DNA of 64,000 nt from Gluconobacter oxydans (lineage in GTDB: Bacteria > Pseudomonadota > Alphaproteobacteria > Acetobacterales > Acetobacteraceae): contig NZ_BJNM01000006.1 of NCBI RefSeq assembly GCF_006539685.1, positions 1 through 64,000 of the forward strand, written 5' to 3'. Below the pieces are notes generated by a model that had not been told where the DNA came from, did not search any database, and worked only from the letters and a program-made list of their open reading frames with translations. The translations under genes and the position numbers were made by a program. The first letter of the stretch is position 1, and the number at the start of each line of letters is the position of its first letter. Shown piece after piece: positions 9,299 through 19,624 of the stretch.

Positions 9299-9836
9299 AG
9301 GCTTCGTGTTCTTTCTTCGCCAGCAGAGGCGCCGCGTCGGCGATGGCCTCAAGCCACCGTTCCAGCTCCGGCTCTTCCGCCTTGGCGAAATTTCCCAGAA
9401 CATGCCCGGTCACACGGTCCTTATGGCCCGGATGACCGATTCCCATCCGCACACGCCAGTAATCCGGCCCCGGCAGACATTTATCCATGGAGCGCAGGCC
9501 ATTATGCCCAGCCGCACCACCGCCACGCTTGATGCGCAGTTTGCCGAAGGCAAGGTCGAGTTCGTCGTGGAATACGGTGATATCGTCCTGCGCAATCTTG
9601 AAGAACTGCGCGGCCTGCTGAACGCTGTCGCCTGACCGGTTCATATACGTCATCGGCTTGAGGAGCAGGATCTTCTGCCCCCCGATGACGCCTTCGGAGG
9701 TCTCCCCCCGGAAACGCTTGCGCCACGGTGAGAAACCGTGGCGCCTGGCGATCTCGTCGACCGCCATGAAGCCGATATTGTGTCGATGACGGCTCATCCC
9801 CGGCTCGGGGTTGCCGAGACCGGTCCAGAGCCTCAT
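9267..9836 (-). CDS. pth: Peptidyl-tRNA hydrolase
   Basis: 189 residues. The N-terminal [20 protein letters not shown] contains Asn and the catalytic His of the GNPG...RHNxGF signature. [10 protein letters not shown] and the [14 protein letters not shown] loop are also conserved. Pth releases tRNA from stalled peptidyl-tRNA. It lies three bases after rplY and is co-transcribed with it, the usual alphaproteobacterial pairing. Confidence 0.96.
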   Translation of the reverse strand: MRLWTGLGNPEPGMSRHRHNIGFMAVDEIARRHGFSPWRKRFRGETSEGVIGGQKILLLKPMTYMNRSGDSVQQAAQFFKIAQDDITVFHDELDLAFGKLRIKRGGGAAGHNGLRSMDKCLPGPDYWRVRMGIGHPGHKDRVTGHVLGNFAKAEEPELERWLEAIADAAPLLAKKEHEAFMTKVALLAA

Positions 9837-9839
9837 GAC

Positions 9840-10496
9840 TTACTTCTTCTTTGCGCCGGGCTTTGCAGCTGCTTCAGCTTCAGCAGCGGCCTTGGCAGCA
9901 GCTTCGGCTTCCATTTCGGCATCGATCGTCGGTGCAGCGATGGAGGCGATGACCATGTCAGCAGCCTGGCCGCTGCCCAGAACAACGCCTTCGGTGCCCT
10001 TGAGGTCCGTCCAGCGCACGTTGTCGTGGATGTCCAGACCGCTCAGCTCGGCCGTGAAGTGCTCCGGAATGTTGGCCGGATCAGCCTGCACGTCCACATA
10101 GTGACGGACGACGTTCAGAACGCCACCGCGCTTGATGCCCGGGGACTTCTCTTCGCCAACGAAAGCGATGGAGACTTCAACGTGCACCTTGGTGCCGGCA
10201 GCAACGCGCTGGAAGTCAACATGGATCGGGGCATCGGTGACCGGGTGCAGCTGCACGTCACGGATCAGGGCTGCAACCGGCTCTGCGCCTTCGGCAGCCA
10301 GGTTGTACACGCGGGAGGACCAGCCACCGCGATGCAGTTCCTTCATGATCACGCGCGGATCAAGTGCGATGATGGAGGGTTCCTGCTTGCCACCGTAGAT
10401 CACGGCCGGCACCAGGCCCTCACGTCTCGTTGCGCGCGCTGCCCCCTTACCAGCCTTCGCACGCGTCGAGACAGCAAGTGTCGTCAAATTAGCCAC
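9840..10496 (-). CDS. rplY: 50S ribosomal protein L25/Ctc
   Basis: 218 residues, the long TL5/Ctc form. The N-terminal 5S-rRNA binding domain has [20 protein letters not shown]; the C-terminal beta domain contains the [21 protein letters not shown] segment. An Ala/Glu-rich tail ending PGAKKK follows. It binds 5S rRNA in the large subunit. First gene of the rplY-pth operon, transcribed from the 185-base region it shares with the divergent MFS gene. Confidence 0.96.
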   Translation of the reverse strand: MANLTTLAVSTRAKAGKGAARATRREGLVPAVIYGGKQEPSIIALDPRVIMKELHRGGWSSRVYNLAAEGAEPVAALIRDVQLHPVTDAPIHVDFQRVAAGTKVHVEVSIAFVGEEKSPGIKRGGVLNVVRHYVDVQADPANIPEHFTAELSGLDIHDNVRWTDLKGTEGVVLGSGQAADMVIASIAAPTIDAEMEAEAAAKAAAEAEAAAKPGAKKK

Positions 10497-10681
10497 TGTT
10501 ACGCTCCTGCGTATTGAATTTCACTCAACACAGACCTCCAGGGGTGCCTGTGCGAGGCGCGGAGTAGCGGAAAACCGCCACCGGCACAACCATTTTCGGA
10601 CTCCGCCCCTCTGGACCAGCCCGTCTGCAGGCCGCTACGCTTGCCTTTCATTTCCACAGTTTCCGGCAGATCCCCCACCCG

Positions 10682-12013
10682 ATGAGCATTGCCGCCCGCA
10701 TCGAACGCCTGCCCTTTACCCGCTTTCACTGGAAACTCCTGTTCCTCGGCGGCCTCGGCTACACATTCGACGGCCTCGATTCCGCGATCGTGGCTTTTGC
10801 GCTCCCGATGCTGAAAAACCAGTGGCATCTGAGCGGCCCGGAACTCGGCCTGCTCGGCAGCGCCACCTATCTAGGCTACGGGCTGGGCGCCCTGCTGTCA
10901 GGCTGGTGGGGAGACCGCTCCGGGCGCCGCCGCGTCATGATGAGCGCCCTGGCCATCTATGCCATCGGCTCCCTGCTCTCCGCCGGATCGTCTTCCTTCG
11001 CGGGCTTTTTCCTGTGCCGCCTCCTTTCCGGAATCGGCGCCGGTGCGGAAGCCACCATCATCGCGCCCTATCTCAGCGAATTCGTAGCCGCCCGCTATCG
11101 CGGTGCATTCACAGCCGCCCTCACGGGATTCTATTCCTTCGGCTATGTCACCGCCGCCATCATGGGGTTCATGCTCGTGCCCGCCATGGCGGATGGCTGG
11201 CGCTGGGCGCTGGCGCTCACAGGCTTTCCGGTCCTGATGCTTCTGTGGTGGCGCCGCGCCCTGCCCGAATCCCCCCGCTGGCTCGACGAACGCGGCCAGA
11301 CGGCCGAAGCCTGCCGCATCGTCGGCGACATTGAGGAAAGCGCGGGCCTTGCCGTCGGCCTGACCACGACGACCGACCGTGGCGCCCCAAGCATCCGTCC
11401 GGTCCGGGATCTCTTCGCCCCCAACCTGCGCCGCTCCACCTTCATGAGCTGGGCCATGTGGCTGGCCATCACCTTCAGTTTCTACGCGTTCTTCACCTGG
11501 ATCCCGACCCTGATGATCGAGCGTGGCATGACCGTCACCCGCAGCTTCGGCTACGCCATCTCGATCTATTTCGCCCAGCTTCCCGGCTATGCCTCCGCCG
11601 CCTTCCTCACCGATCGTCTGGGACGGCGCGGAACGGTGGCGCTCTTCATGGTTGCCGGAGCCATCAGCGCCATCGGCATGGCGACAAGCCAGACACCGAC
11701 CGAAGTTCTGATCTTCGGCATCCTGCTGTCCTTCTTCATGAACGGCACCTTCGGCGGCATTTACGCCTACACACCCGAGCTCTTTCCGACGTCCCTGCGC
11801 GCCCGGGGCATGGGTCTCGCCTCTGCCATCGCGCGCCTGGGCGCCATCGCATCACCCGTCCTGATCGGCTGGCTCTACCCGCTTGCGGGCTTTCCCGGCG
11901 TTTTCGGCCTCACGACCCTGATCCTGCTGTCAGGCGCCACCGTCACGCTCGTCTTCGGCCCCAGAACGGAAAAACGCCCGCTCGATGACGAGCAGGCGTT
12001 CGCACAGACCTGA
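10682..12013 (+). CDS. Major facilitator superfamily transporter
   Basis: 443 residues with about twelve hydrophobic segments. The loop 2-3 motif GWWGDRSGRRRVMM and the matching FLTDRLGRRGTVALF between helices 8 and 9 are MFS signatures. The CRLLSGIGAGAEATIIAPYLSE region in helix 4 and the PESPRWL after helix 6 resemble the sugar/aromatic-acid proton symporter group (AAHS/SP type). The substrate cannot be deduced. It is transcribed alone, divergent from rplY. Confidence 0.85.
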   Translation: MSIAARIERLPFTRFHWKLLFLGGLGYTFDGLDSAIVAFALPMLKNQWHLSGPELGLLGSATYLGYGLGALLSGWWGDRSGRRRVMMSALAIYAIGSLLSAGSSSFAGFFLCRLLSGIGAGAEATIIAPYLSEFVAARYRGAFTAALTGFYSFGYVTAAIMGFMLVPAMADGWRWALALTGFPVLMLLWWRRALPESPRWLDERGQTAEACRIVGDIEESAGLAVGLTTTTDRGAPSIRPVRDLFAPNLRRSTFMSWAMWLAITFSFYAFFTWIPTLMIERGMTVTRSFGYAISIYFAQLPGYASAAFLTDRLGRRGTVALFMVAGAISAIGMATSQTPTEVLIFGILLSFFMNGTFGGIYAYTPELFPTSLRARGMGLASAIARLGAIASPVLIGWLYPLAGFPGVFGLTTLILLSGATVTLVFGPRTEKRPLDDEQAFAQT

Positions 12014-12029
12014 CTTCGGAAGATGGGTC

Positions 12030-12905
12030 TCAGATCATCGGCACCCCACCATTGACCGCCAGAAGCGCGCCCGTGGTGTAGCTGTTCAGCGGATCGGCAA
12101 AATAGACATAGGCGCCTGCCAGCTCGGCCGGCTGCCCCGGACGGCCCAGCGGTACATCCGAACCCAGATGCTCCTGCTCTTCCTCGGGCATTCCGGTGGC
12201 GATGAACGGCGTCCAGATCGGCCCCGGCATCACGGCATTGACCCGGATTCCCCGCCCGGCGAGCTGCTGCGCCATGCTGGATGTGAAATTCGCAATCGCC
12301 GCCTTCGTCATGGAATACGGCACCAGCAGTTCCGGCGCCGTCTTCAGATTGACCGAAGACGTGTTGATAATGGACGCCCCGGCCTGAAGATGCGGCAGGG
12401 CCGCCTTCGTCAGATGGAACAGCGCATCCGTATTCGTGGAGAAATGGCGCTTCCATTCCTCATCGGAAATCTCTTCCAGCTTGGCCCGCGCCTTCTGGAA
12501 GGCCGCATTGTTCACCAGAATATCAAGTCGCCCGAACGTCTCGACGGTCCTGCTGATCATCTCACGACAATGCGCACCATCACGGATATCTCCGGGCAAC
12601 AACAGACAGTTCCGCCCCTCGGCCTTGATCTGTTCCCCGATATCGCGCGCATCATCCGCCTCCGTTTCCAGATACGAAATCGCGACATCCGCGCCTTCAC
12701 GCGCAAATGCCAGCGCGACCGCCCGCCCGATCCCCGAATCACCACCCGTGATGAGGGCCGCAAGCCCCGCGAGCTTTCCGGAACCCTTATAGGTTTCTTC
12801 GCCGTAATCGGGCCGGGGAATCATCTTTTCTGAAAGACCCGGAAATTTCTGCGTCTGGCCCCGGAACGGCGGACGCGGATAGCGGGTGCGAGGATCAGCA
12901 GGCAT
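12030..12905 (-). CDS. SDR family oxidoreductase (YghA/general stress type)
   Basis: 291 residues. An N-terminal extension of about 45 residues precedes the cofactor motif ALITGGDSGIGRAVA. NNAAFQ, the serine of INTSSVN and the catalytic YSMTKAA follow. This layout, with a C-terminal GGVPMI, is that of the YhdF/YghA group of SDRs often found with stress genes. The gene is divergent from catalase katE across 213 bases, compatible with a shared stress promoter region. The substrate is unknown. Confidence 0.85.
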   Translation of the reverse strand: MPADPRTRYPRPPFRGQTQKFPGLSEKMIPRPDYGEETYKGSGKLAGLAALITGGDSGIGRAVALAFAREGADVAISYLETEADDARDIGEQIKAEGRNCLLLPGDIRDGAHCREMISRTVETFGRLDILVNNAAFQKARAKLEEISDEEWKRHFSTNTDALFHLTKAALPHLQAGASIINTSSVNLKTAPELLVPYSMTKAAIANFTSSMAQQLAGRGIRVNAVMPGPIWTPFIATGMPEEEQEHLGSDVPLGRPGQPAELAGAYVYFADPLNSYTTGALLAVNGGVPMI

Positions 12906-13118
12906 GGAAACACTCCTGTGTCGTCATGGACAGAGTTCCTGCGCTTAACGGCCCGTCTTCCGGACAGGTTCAGAAAATTTCCCGGATTTATTTCAGGAAC
13001 ACTTGCCCCGGACAGCGCCTTCTAAGGGGCACGGCCTTTCCGATGGGAAGGGCAGCTTCCTCATCCAGACTTCCCGAAGTCCCGTATTTTTCCGGGCCTA
13101 CAGGCAGAGGCGCATTTC

Positions 13119-15224
13119 ATGAGCACGGACAAACGCAAAACCGTCACCATCGGCGACCAGACCTTCGAACGCGGCCCGCAGGGGGCCACCCATCAGGTGG
13201 CATCAGGCGAGACCCCAACCCTCACGACCCAGCAGGGCGTTCCCGTCTCCGACGATCAGAACACCGAGAAAGCCGGTGCCCGCGGGCCTGCCCTTCTGGA
13301 AGACTTTCATTTCCGCGAGAAGATCTTCCACTTCGATCACGAGCGCATCCCCGAGCGCGTCGTCCACGCCCGCGGCTACGGCGCGCATGGCTTTTTTGAA
13401 CTGACAGACTCCCTGGCCGATTACACGACGGCCAGTGTACTGGGCAAAATCGGCAAGCGCGTTCCCGCCTTCGTCCGTTTCTCGACCGTCGCCGGTGGCC
13501 GCGGCTCCTTCGACGTGGCCCGCGACGTGCGCGGTTTTGCCGTGAAGCTCTATACCGAAGAAGGCAACTGGGACCTTGTTGGCAACAACATGCCCGTCTT
13601 TTTCATCCAGGACGCCATCAAGTTCCCGGACATGGTCCACGCCGTAAAGGAAGAACCCGACAGCGGCTTTCCGCAGGCCCAGTCCGCCCATGACAATTTC
13701 TGGGACTTCGCGTCGCTCTCGCCCGAGACCGTCCACATGCTCATGTGGATCATGTCCGACCGCGCCATTCCGCGCTCCTTCCGCTTCATGGAAGGCTTCG
13801 GTGTCCACACATTCCGCCTCGTCAACGCCGAGGGCAAATCCACCTATGTGAAGTTCCACTGGAAGCCGAAGCAGGGCCTGCAGTCCGTCGTGTGGAACGA
13901 AGCCGTCAAGATCAACGGCGCCGACCCGGACTTCCATCGTCGCGACCTGTGGGAATCCATCAATTCCGGCGATTTCCCGGAATGGGAACTCGGCGTGCAG
14001 CTCTTTGATGACGACTTTGCCGACAAGTTCGACTTCGACATTCTGGACGCCACCAAGCTGATCCCCGAAGAACTCATCCCGGTCCGCCGCATCGGCCGTC
14101 TGGTGCTGAACCGCACGGTGGACAACTTCTTCGCCGAAACCGAGCAGGTCGCCTTCTGCACCCAGAATGTCGTCCCCGGCATTGCCTTCACCAACGATCC
14201 GCTTCTGCAGGGCAGGAACTTCTCGTATCTGGACACCCAGACCAAGCGCCTCGGCGGCCCGAACTTCACGCATATCCCCATAAACGCGCCGAAATGCCCG
14301 TTCCACAACTTCCAGCAGGACGGCCACATGGCCATGCACAACCCGAAAGGGCGTGCAAACTATGAGCCCAACTCCTGGGGCATGGGACCGCGTGAAAACC
14401 CGCAGACCGGCTACAAACCCTATGCGGAAGAGCTTAATGGCCGCAAAACCCGTGAGCGCGGCGAACTGTTTGCCGATCACTACAGTCAGGCCCGCCAGTT
14501 CTACACCAGCCAGACCCCGACCGAGCAGACGCATATCAAGAATGCCTTCGTCTTCGAGCTCAGCAAGTGCCTCACCCCGGCCATCCGTGCCCGCGTCGTC
14601 GCCCATCTGCTGAACGTCGATGAAAAGCTCGCAAAGGGCGTGGCTGAAGGCCTGCGTCTGGAAAAGATGCCGGCTCCTGCCCCGGCTGCCCGCACGCCGC
14701 TGACGGATCTGCCGGCTTCGGACCCGCTCAGCATTCTCAAGAACGGCCCCAAGACGTTCAAGGGACGCAATCTGGGTGTGCTCGTCACCGATGGCACGGA
14801 TGCAGACCTGCTCGCTGCTCTGATGAAAGCCGCGGAAGCGGAAGGCACGATCGTCGAACTGGTAGCCCCGGCGGTTGGTGGCGTGAAAACGACGGATGGC
14901 AAGCTTGTTCCGGCTGGCCAGAAGATCGTTGGCGCACCCTCGGTCCTGTATGATGCGGTCGTCCTGCTCCCGTCCGCAGCAGGGGCAAAGCTCCTGACTG
15001 GCGAGGCCACTGCACGGGATTTTGTGGCCGATGCCTTCGCCCATGCGAAGTTCATCGGCTACGGCCCGGACGCCAAGCCTCTTCTCGCCAAGGGTGGCAT
15101 TACGCCAGAAGACATGGATGACGGCATCATCCCGCTTGAGGCCCCCAGCGATCTCAAGACCTTCATCACCCTATGCCGCAAACTGCGCTTCTGGGACCGG
15201 GAAGCCAGAACCCACGCTGTCTGA
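13119..15224 (+). CDS. katE: Catalase HPII (large-subunit clade 2 catalase)
   Basis: 701 residues. The catalytic His83 lies in [33 protein letters not shown] and the heme-ligand tyrosine region [17 protein letters not shown] (Tyr near residue 370) follow. The extra C-terminal flavodoxin/DJ-1-like domain (about 545-700, starting [16 protein letters not shown]) defines the large KatE type. It removes hydrogen peroxide in the cytoplasm, which is useful to strongly oxidising acetic acid bacteria. A strong intrinsic terminator follows. Confidence 0.96.
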   Translation: MSTDKRKTVTIGDQTFERGPQGATHQVASGETPTLTTQQGVPVSDDQNTEKAGARGPALLEDFHFREKIFHFDHERIPERVVHARGYGAHGFFELTDSLADYTTASVLGKIGKRVPAFVRFSTVAGGRGSFDVARDVRGFAVKLYTEEGNWDLVGNNMPVFFIQDAIKFPDMVHAVKEEPDSGFPQAQSAHDNFWDFASLSPETVHMLMWIMSDRAIPRSFRFMEGFGVHTFRLVNAEGKSTYVKFHWKPKQGLQSVVWNEAVKINGADPDFHRRDLWESINSGDFPEWELGVQLFDDDFADKFDFDILDATKLIPEELIPVRRIGRLVLNRTVDNFFAETEQVAFCTQNVVPGIAFTNDPLLQGRNFSYLDTQTKRLGGPNFTHIPINAPKCPFHNFQQDGHMAMHNPKGRANYEPNSWGMGPRENPQTGYKPYAEELNGRKTRERGELFADHYSQARQFYTSQTPTEQTHIKNAFVFELSKCLTPAIRARVVAHLLNVDEKLAKGVAEGLRLEKMPAPAPAARTPLTDLPASDPLSILKNGPKTFKGRNLGVLVTDGTDADLLAALMKAAEAEGTIVELVAPAVGGVKTTDGKLVPAGQKIVGAPSVLYDAVVLLPSAAGAKLLTGEATARDFVADAFAHAKFIGYGPDAKPLLAKGGITPEDMDDGIIPLEAPSDLKTFITLCRKLRFWDREARTHAV

Positions 15225-15234
15225 GACAAAACAG

Positions 15235-15264
15235 GGGCCGGAGACATTTTCCGGCCCTTTTTTT
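15235..15264 (+). terminator. Intrinsic terminator of katE
   Basis: The stem GGGCCGGA/TCCGGCCC with a 7-base loop is followed by seven T residues, starting 10 bases after the katE stop codon. Confidence 0.9.
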
Positions 15265-15355
15265 ATATCTGCCCCTCCCCGCGCCACATTCCGAACGGAA
15301 TCATGCCTGACTTCCATTCCAGAAGCGTTCCGCTTTTGCAGGATGGGATTTCAGG

Positions 15356-16531
15356 GTGAAGACAACATCAGGCGCACAGCGCAATCCGGGGATCGACCTG
15401 CTCAGAGGATTATCCATCATCCTCGTCGTCATCCATCACCTCGCCCTGCGTATCCCCCTGATGCACACCGGCCTCTCGGCCGTTTTACCCTCCATACTGC
15501 TGAAAGCCCTGAACTGGGATGGCGGCAAGGGTGTGAAGATCTTCTTCGTCATTTCAGGCTTCCTGATCACCGATCACACACTGCGCCGATGGGGCAGTCT
15601 GGGCGGCATCAACGCCATTGCCTTCTCAATGCGCCGGGCCTGCCGCATTCTGCCATGCCTGCTGGTCCTGCTCGGGATTTTGGCCGCTCTCAACCTCGCA
15701 GGCGCGCCTGATTTCCTGTTCCATCACGACAGCCAGACCCTGCCCGGCGCCATCTTCGCAGCGCTATTCATGCATCTGAACCTCTACGAAGCTCGGACGA
15801 ACTATCTTCCCCCCAACTGGGATGTGCTGTGGTCGCTCTCGGTCGAGGAACTGTTCTATGCGGCCTTCCCGATCCTCTGCCTGCTGGGCGGACGCGTTCC
15901 CAAACTGCCCGGCCTCGTTTTCGCGCTCCTCGCCCTGTCCAGCCCTTTCGCGGAATGGCAGATCCGGAACGCATCGGACATCTGGCAGGATGAAGCCTAC
16001 GGACCTGGCATTTCCGCAATCGCCATGGGCGTCTGTGCGGCCCTTCTGGCGCACCGGATAAGCCCGTCCCTTTTTGAAAAACTCACGCCCTGGCTTGGCT
16101 GGGCCGGAAGCTTGGGCGTCGGTCTCTATCTGATCGACGGCCATGTCGTATGGCTGACCCTCGGCTACGCCACACCGCTGTTCTTCACAGCCTCCTGCGC
16201 CGCCCTGCTCCTCGCTTTCTACAACGGATGGGGCAAGACGACCGGAAGCCGGTTTCTGGCATGGCCCCGCCAGTGGGGCCGGCTGAGTTATGAAATCTAT
16301 CTCAGCCACATGTTTGTCGTCATGCCGATGGTCCATCTGTTCAGAGCCACCGGAGAAAACTGGATGCTCGGCTGGGTGTGGTTCATCCCGACCCTCGGCC
16401 TGTCCTTCTGCCTTGGCGCCCTCGTGGACCGCTTTCTCTCGCGCCCCGCCGATCGCTGGCTGCTCGAAAAATCCGGCCTGCGCCGCCCTCAGCCCAGCGG
16501 GGAGGCCCGCGGACGGATCGCCGAGATCTGA
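15356..16531 (+). CDS. Acyltransferase 3 family membrane protein
   Basis: 391 residues from a GTG start after a weak GGG. RNPGIDLLRGLSIILVVIHH at the N-terminus holds the family pattern RGLxxxxVVxxH, and GVKIFFVISGFLITDHTL is the second signature. Around ten membrane segments follow. These enzymes O-acylate surface polysaccharides, LPS or lipids. Single gene; its end overlaps pgeF tail to tail by 43 bases. Confidence 0.85.
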   Translation: MKTTSGAQRNPGIDLLRGLSIILVVIHHLALRIPLMHTGLSAVLPSILLKALNWDGGKGVKIFFVISGFLITDHTLRRWGSLGGINAIAFSMRRACRILPCLLVLLGILAALNLAGAPDFLFHHDSQTLPGAIFAALFMHLNLYEARTNYLPPNWDVLWSLSVEELFYAAFPILCLLGGRVPKLPGLVFALLALSSPFAEWQIRNASDIWQDEAYGPGISAIAMGVCAALLAHRISPSLFEKLTPWLGWAGSLGVGLYLIDGHVVWLTLGYATPLFFTASCAALLLAFYNGWGKTTGSRFLAWPRQWGRLSYEIYLSHMFVVMPMVHLFRATGENWMLGWVWFIPTLGLSFCLGALVDRFLSRPADRWLLEKSGLRRPQPSGEARGRIAEI

Positions 16532-17268
16532 TGACCAATATGCCCACCACCCGCGAGCGTCCGCCGCCGATGGCTGAAAAACCGAGGGTCCGTCAGCGTA
16601 TCCACACCAAGAATCTGCACAGTCCGGACCCCAGCCTGTTCCAGACGGAAGCCGCAATAGCCCGGCAGATCGAAGAGGAAATGCCCCTCGCGCGGCGCTG
16701 AACGGAAGAAGTTCTCACCCGCTGCATCCTTGGCGAGAACCGCATCCCGCATATCCGGGCCGACTTCGTAGCTCTCCGGCGCAATGCAAGGCCCGACAAC
16801 GGCATTGATCCCTGTGGCACCCAGCGCCACCATCTGCGCAACCACGGATTCCAGAATTCCGCCCACAGCCCCGCGCCAGCCCGCATGCGCCGCACCGACA
16901 ATCCGCCCGTCATCAGAAGACAGCAGCACAGGCCCACAATCCGCCGTAATGACACCCACGCCGATTTCCGGCCGGTCCGTCACCAGCGCATCCCCTGCCT
17001 GCCCGGTTCCAGCCACCCAGAGCGGCGTTTCAGCCGTCACAGGCACGGTGATATCACTATGCGTCTGCTTCAGACCCAGCAGATGATCCGGCACCACTCC
17101 GATCGCCCGCGCCACCCGCGCCCGGTTCTCCGCCACATTCGCCGGATCATCCTGCGAGGACAGCGAGCAGTTCAGACTGTCATACGGTGCTGGCGAGACG
17201 CCCCCGAGCCGGGTGAAGAACCCATGCGGAACCTTGAGAACCGATCCCGTCAGCACGGCCTCAGACAT
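16489..17268 (-). CDS. pgeF: Peptidoglycan editing factor PgeF (YfiH/DUF152, multicopper polyphenol oxidase fold)
   Basis: 259 residues. The family motifs are clear: LKQTHSD with its His, VITADCGPVLLSSDDG with the zinc-ligand cysteine, and VGAAHAGWRGAVGGI with the second histidine. YfiH/PgeF proteins act as purine nucleosidases or phosphorylases and are reported to hydrolyse mis-incorporated amino acids in peptidoglycan precursors. The start overlaps lgt by eight bases, so the two form an operon. Confidence 0.9.
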   Translation of the reverse strand: MSEAVLTGSVLKVPHGFFTRLGGVSPAPYDSLNCSLSSQDDPANVAENRARVARAIGVVPDHLLGLKQTHSDITVPVTAETPLWVAGTGQAGDALVTDRPEIGVGVITADCGPVLLSSDDGRIVGAAHAGWRGAVGGILESVVAQMVALGATGINAVVGPCIAPESYEVGPDMRDAVLAKDAAGENFFRSAPREGHFLFDLPGYCGFRLEQAGVRTVQILGVDTLTDPRFFSHRRRTLAGGGHIGHQISAIRPRASPLG

Positions 17269-18082
17269 GCGCTGACACCTGAGCCGGGCGCCGCATCGCG
17301 TAAACCATCAGCCCCATCCCCGCGAGCGCCATCGGAATGCACAGCAACTGCCCCATCGTCGTCCCACCCGAGAGGAATCCGATATTCGCATCCGGCTGCC
17401 GGAAGAACTCACAGAAGCTCCGCGCACAGGCATAGCCAAACAGGAACAGCCCCGAGAGGAACCCGAACCGCTCGCGAACCTGCGGACGGCTGGCGGCAAA
17501 CAGCATCACGCACAGCAGCAGAACACCTTCGGTCAGGGCTTCGTAAAGCTCGGACGGATGCCGTGGAATCGGCCCGCCCGTCGGGAAGATCATTGCCCAG
17601 GGCAGATCCGGAGACGCCGGACGCCCCCAAAGCTCCCCGTTCACGAAATTCGCACAACGGCCCAGGCCAAGCCCGATCGGCACAACCGGCACGATCCGGT
17701 CCGCAAAGGCCAGAAAGCTGAGCCGGGTCTTCCAGCTGAAATAGGCCAGCGCCAGAATGACGCCCAGCGCACCGCCATGAAACGACATCCCGCCATCCCA
17801 GGTCTTGAAGATCTCCAGCGGGTGCGACAGGTAATCCATCGGCCGGTAGAACAGCACATAGCCCAGCCGTCCCCCCAGAAGCACGCCGAGAATGGCGTAG
17901 AACAGGAAGTCATCCACCTGTTCGTTCGTCGCCACTTCCGGCGCCAGACGGTTCAGCCGCCGCGCAATCGGCAGCGCGATGATGAACGACACCATATAGG
18001 CGAGCGCATACCAGCGTACCGCCAGCGGACCGATATGGAAGGCAACCGGGTCAAAATCCGGAAAGATCAGGGGATGGCTCAA
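17261..18082 (-). CDS. lgt: Prolipoprotein diacylglyceryl transferase
   Basis: 273 residues with about seven membrane segments. The Lgt signature is GRCANFVNGELWGRP, preceded by the SFHGGALG loop with the essential histidine. It transfers diacylglycerol from phosphatidylglycerol to the lipobox cysteine of prolipoproteins at the inner membrane. The middle gene of an apparent hldD-lgt-pgeF operon. Confidence 0.96.
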   Translation of the reverse strand: MSHPLIFPDFDPVAFHIGPLAVRWYALAYMVSFIIALPIARRLNRLAPEVATNEQVDDFLFYAILGVLLGGRLGYVLFYRPMDYLSHPLEIFKTWDGGMSFHGGALGVILALAYFSWKTRLSFLAFADRIVPVVPIGLGLGRCANFVNGELWGRPASPDLPWAMIFPTGGPIPRHPSELYEALTEGVLLLCVMLFAASRPQVRERFGFLSGLFLFGYACARSFCEFFRQPDANIGFLSGGTTMGQLLCIPMALAGMGLMVYAMRRPAQVSAHV

Positions 18083-18093
18083 GGAATCGGTTC

Positions 18094-19074
18094 TCAGAGA
18101 TTGGGGTGAGGCTGGGAGAGATACTCGCGCACATACTGCCCGATTCCGTCTTCAAGAGACGTAAACGGCGCATCATATCCCGTAGCGCGCAGGCGACTCA
18201 TATCCGCACAGGTGAAGGACTGGTACTGCCCGCGCAGCTTCTCAGGCATGTCCACGAACTCCACATCCCGCGCCCGCTTTGCCGCATCGCAGACCGCATG
18301 CGCCAGATCGAGATAGCTCCGCGCCACGCCCGTTCCGCAGTTGAACAGACCGCTGACCTCCGGATGGTCGAACAGCCACAGCATGACGTTCATCACATCC
18401 CCGACCCAGATGAAGTCCCGCTTCTGCTGCCCGTCAGCCAGACCAGGCACATCCGAGCGGAACAGCTTTGCCGCATGGCCCTGCACGACCTCGTCATACT
18501 TGACCTTCACCACAGAGATCATCGACCCCTTGTGATACTCGTTCGGCCCATAGACGTTGAAGAACTTGAGCCCGGCCCATTGCGGCGGCACCGGCGCACC
18601 GGCTTCGATTTCCCGCTTCACCCACAGATCGAATGCCTGCTTGGACCAGCCATACAGGTTCAGCGGTCGCAGCCCGTCGATATTCTCCAGCCCGTCACGG
18701 AACATCTCCGGCCGGTCCGCGGCGCCATAGGTCGCGGCCGAGGAGGCGTAAATCATCCGCACGCCCCGCGCCGCACACCAGCGCCACAGCGTCTGCGACA
18801 GATCCACGTTGCTCGACCAGACCAGATCGCCATCCCGCGCCGTGGTGGCGCTGATCGCCCCCATGTGGAACACAGCTTCGACATCCGGCTCCGACGCGAG
18901 GAAACCCTCAAGCGCGTCAGGCGTGATGATGCGATCCGGCGCATGGGACGCCAGATTCCGCCACTTCACCCCGTCCCTGAGCCGGTCAACCACAACCGTC
19001 CGCAAGCCCCGGCGACGCAGGGCTGCATGAAGGCACGAACCAATGAATCCGGCCCCGCCGGTGACGATAATCAT
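18094..19074 (-). CDS. hldD: ADP-L-glycero-D-manno-heptose 6-epimerase (HldD-type)
   Basis: 326 residues from the ATG at 19074; the upstream in-frame extension is antisense to ubiK and is not used. TGGAGFIGSC is the NADP-binding motif; HMGAISATTARDGD and YASSAATYG resemble HldD, with YGWSKQAFD as catalytic Tyr/Lys. FFNVYGPNEYHKG is characteristic of HldD. The enzyme makes the heptose for LPS inner core. Eleven bases separate it from lgt. Confidence 0.9.
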   Translation of the reverse strand: MIIVTGGAGFIGSCLHAALRRRGLRTVVVDRLRDGVKWRNLASHAPDRIITPDALEGFLASEPDVEAVFHMGAISATTARDGDLVWSSNVDLSQTLWRWCAARGVRMIYASSAATYGAADRPEMFRDGLENIDGLRPLNLYGWSKQAFDLWVKREIEAGAPVPPQWAGLKFFNVYGPNEYHKGSMISVVKVKYDEVVQGHAAKLFRSDVPGLADGQQKRDFIWVGDVMNVMLWLFDHPEVSGLFNCGTGVARSYLDLAHAVCDAAKRARDVEFVDMPEKLRGQYQSFTCADMSRLRATGYDAPFTSLEDGIGQYVREYLSQPHPNL

Positions 19075-19155
19075 CCTTCCTGTATAGTCTGTCCCCGATA
19101 ACGATCCAAGCGACGCGCCCGACATGACACGCCGCAGAACAGCAGGAACTTCATC

Positions 19156-19446
19156 ATGGCTGACAGACCCCGCTTTTTCGACGACCTCGCAGGCCTTGCC
19201 GGCAACGCCTTTTCCGCCGTGACCGGCGCCCGCGAAGAACTTCACGCCATCGTCCGCACCCGCGTGGACGAAATCCTCAACAGCCTCGACCTCGTCCGCC
19301 GCGACGAATTCGACGCCGTGCAGGAAATGGCCACCCGCGCCCGCATGGCACAGGACGCCACCGAACAGCGTCTGGCCGAAATCGAATCGCGCCTCTCCGC
19401 TGTCGAGGAACTCGCAACCGAAGAGAAGGGCGGCCCGCAGGGCTGA
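19156..19446 (+). CDS. ubiK: Ubiquinone biosynthesis accessory factor UbiK (BMFP family)
   Basis: 96 residues. The N-terminal amphipathic part (RFFDDLAGLAGNAFSAVTG) is followed by a long coiled-coil from about residue 45 (DLVRRDEFDAVQEMATRAR, then heptads ending SRLSAVEEL). This is the YqiC/UbiK pattern. UbiK aids aerobic ubiquinone synthesis by assisting UbiJ and lipid binding. Divergent from hldD. Confidence 0.85.
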   Translation: MADRPRFFDDLAGLAGNAFSAVTGAREELHAIVRTRVDEILNSLDLVRRDEFDAVQEMATRARMAQDATEQRLAEIESRLSAVEELATEEKGGPQG

Positions 19447-19576
19447 TCTGCAACAGTCATGAGGACCAGTGTGACTTTTGCAACGCGTAATGCTTGCACA
19501 CCGCGCAAAGGGTCCATAACGTGATTGATGTCGGGAGGGGATTTTCCTCTTCCGGCCGCAGACATCTGGAGCGCCG

Positions 19577-19595
19577 CACCGGCGCCAGGCCGGTG
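19577..19595 (+). other. Hairpin in the 5' leader of the YbjN-domain gene
   Basis: CACCGGC/GCCGGTG arms of 7 bp around a 5-base loop, about 30 bases before the start codon, within a 178-base untranslated region after ubiK. It may act as a weak terminator or leader structure; no T tract follows. Confidence 0.35.
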
Positions 19596-19624
19596 CCAGG
19601 CTCCACGGCCTTGGGAGACCCGCC

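Noticed and set aside
13203-15044. A 613-codon open frame on the minus strand opposite katE
   Set aside because: It is a by-product of high G+C codon bias opposite a clear catalase gene; no ribosome site or known domain.
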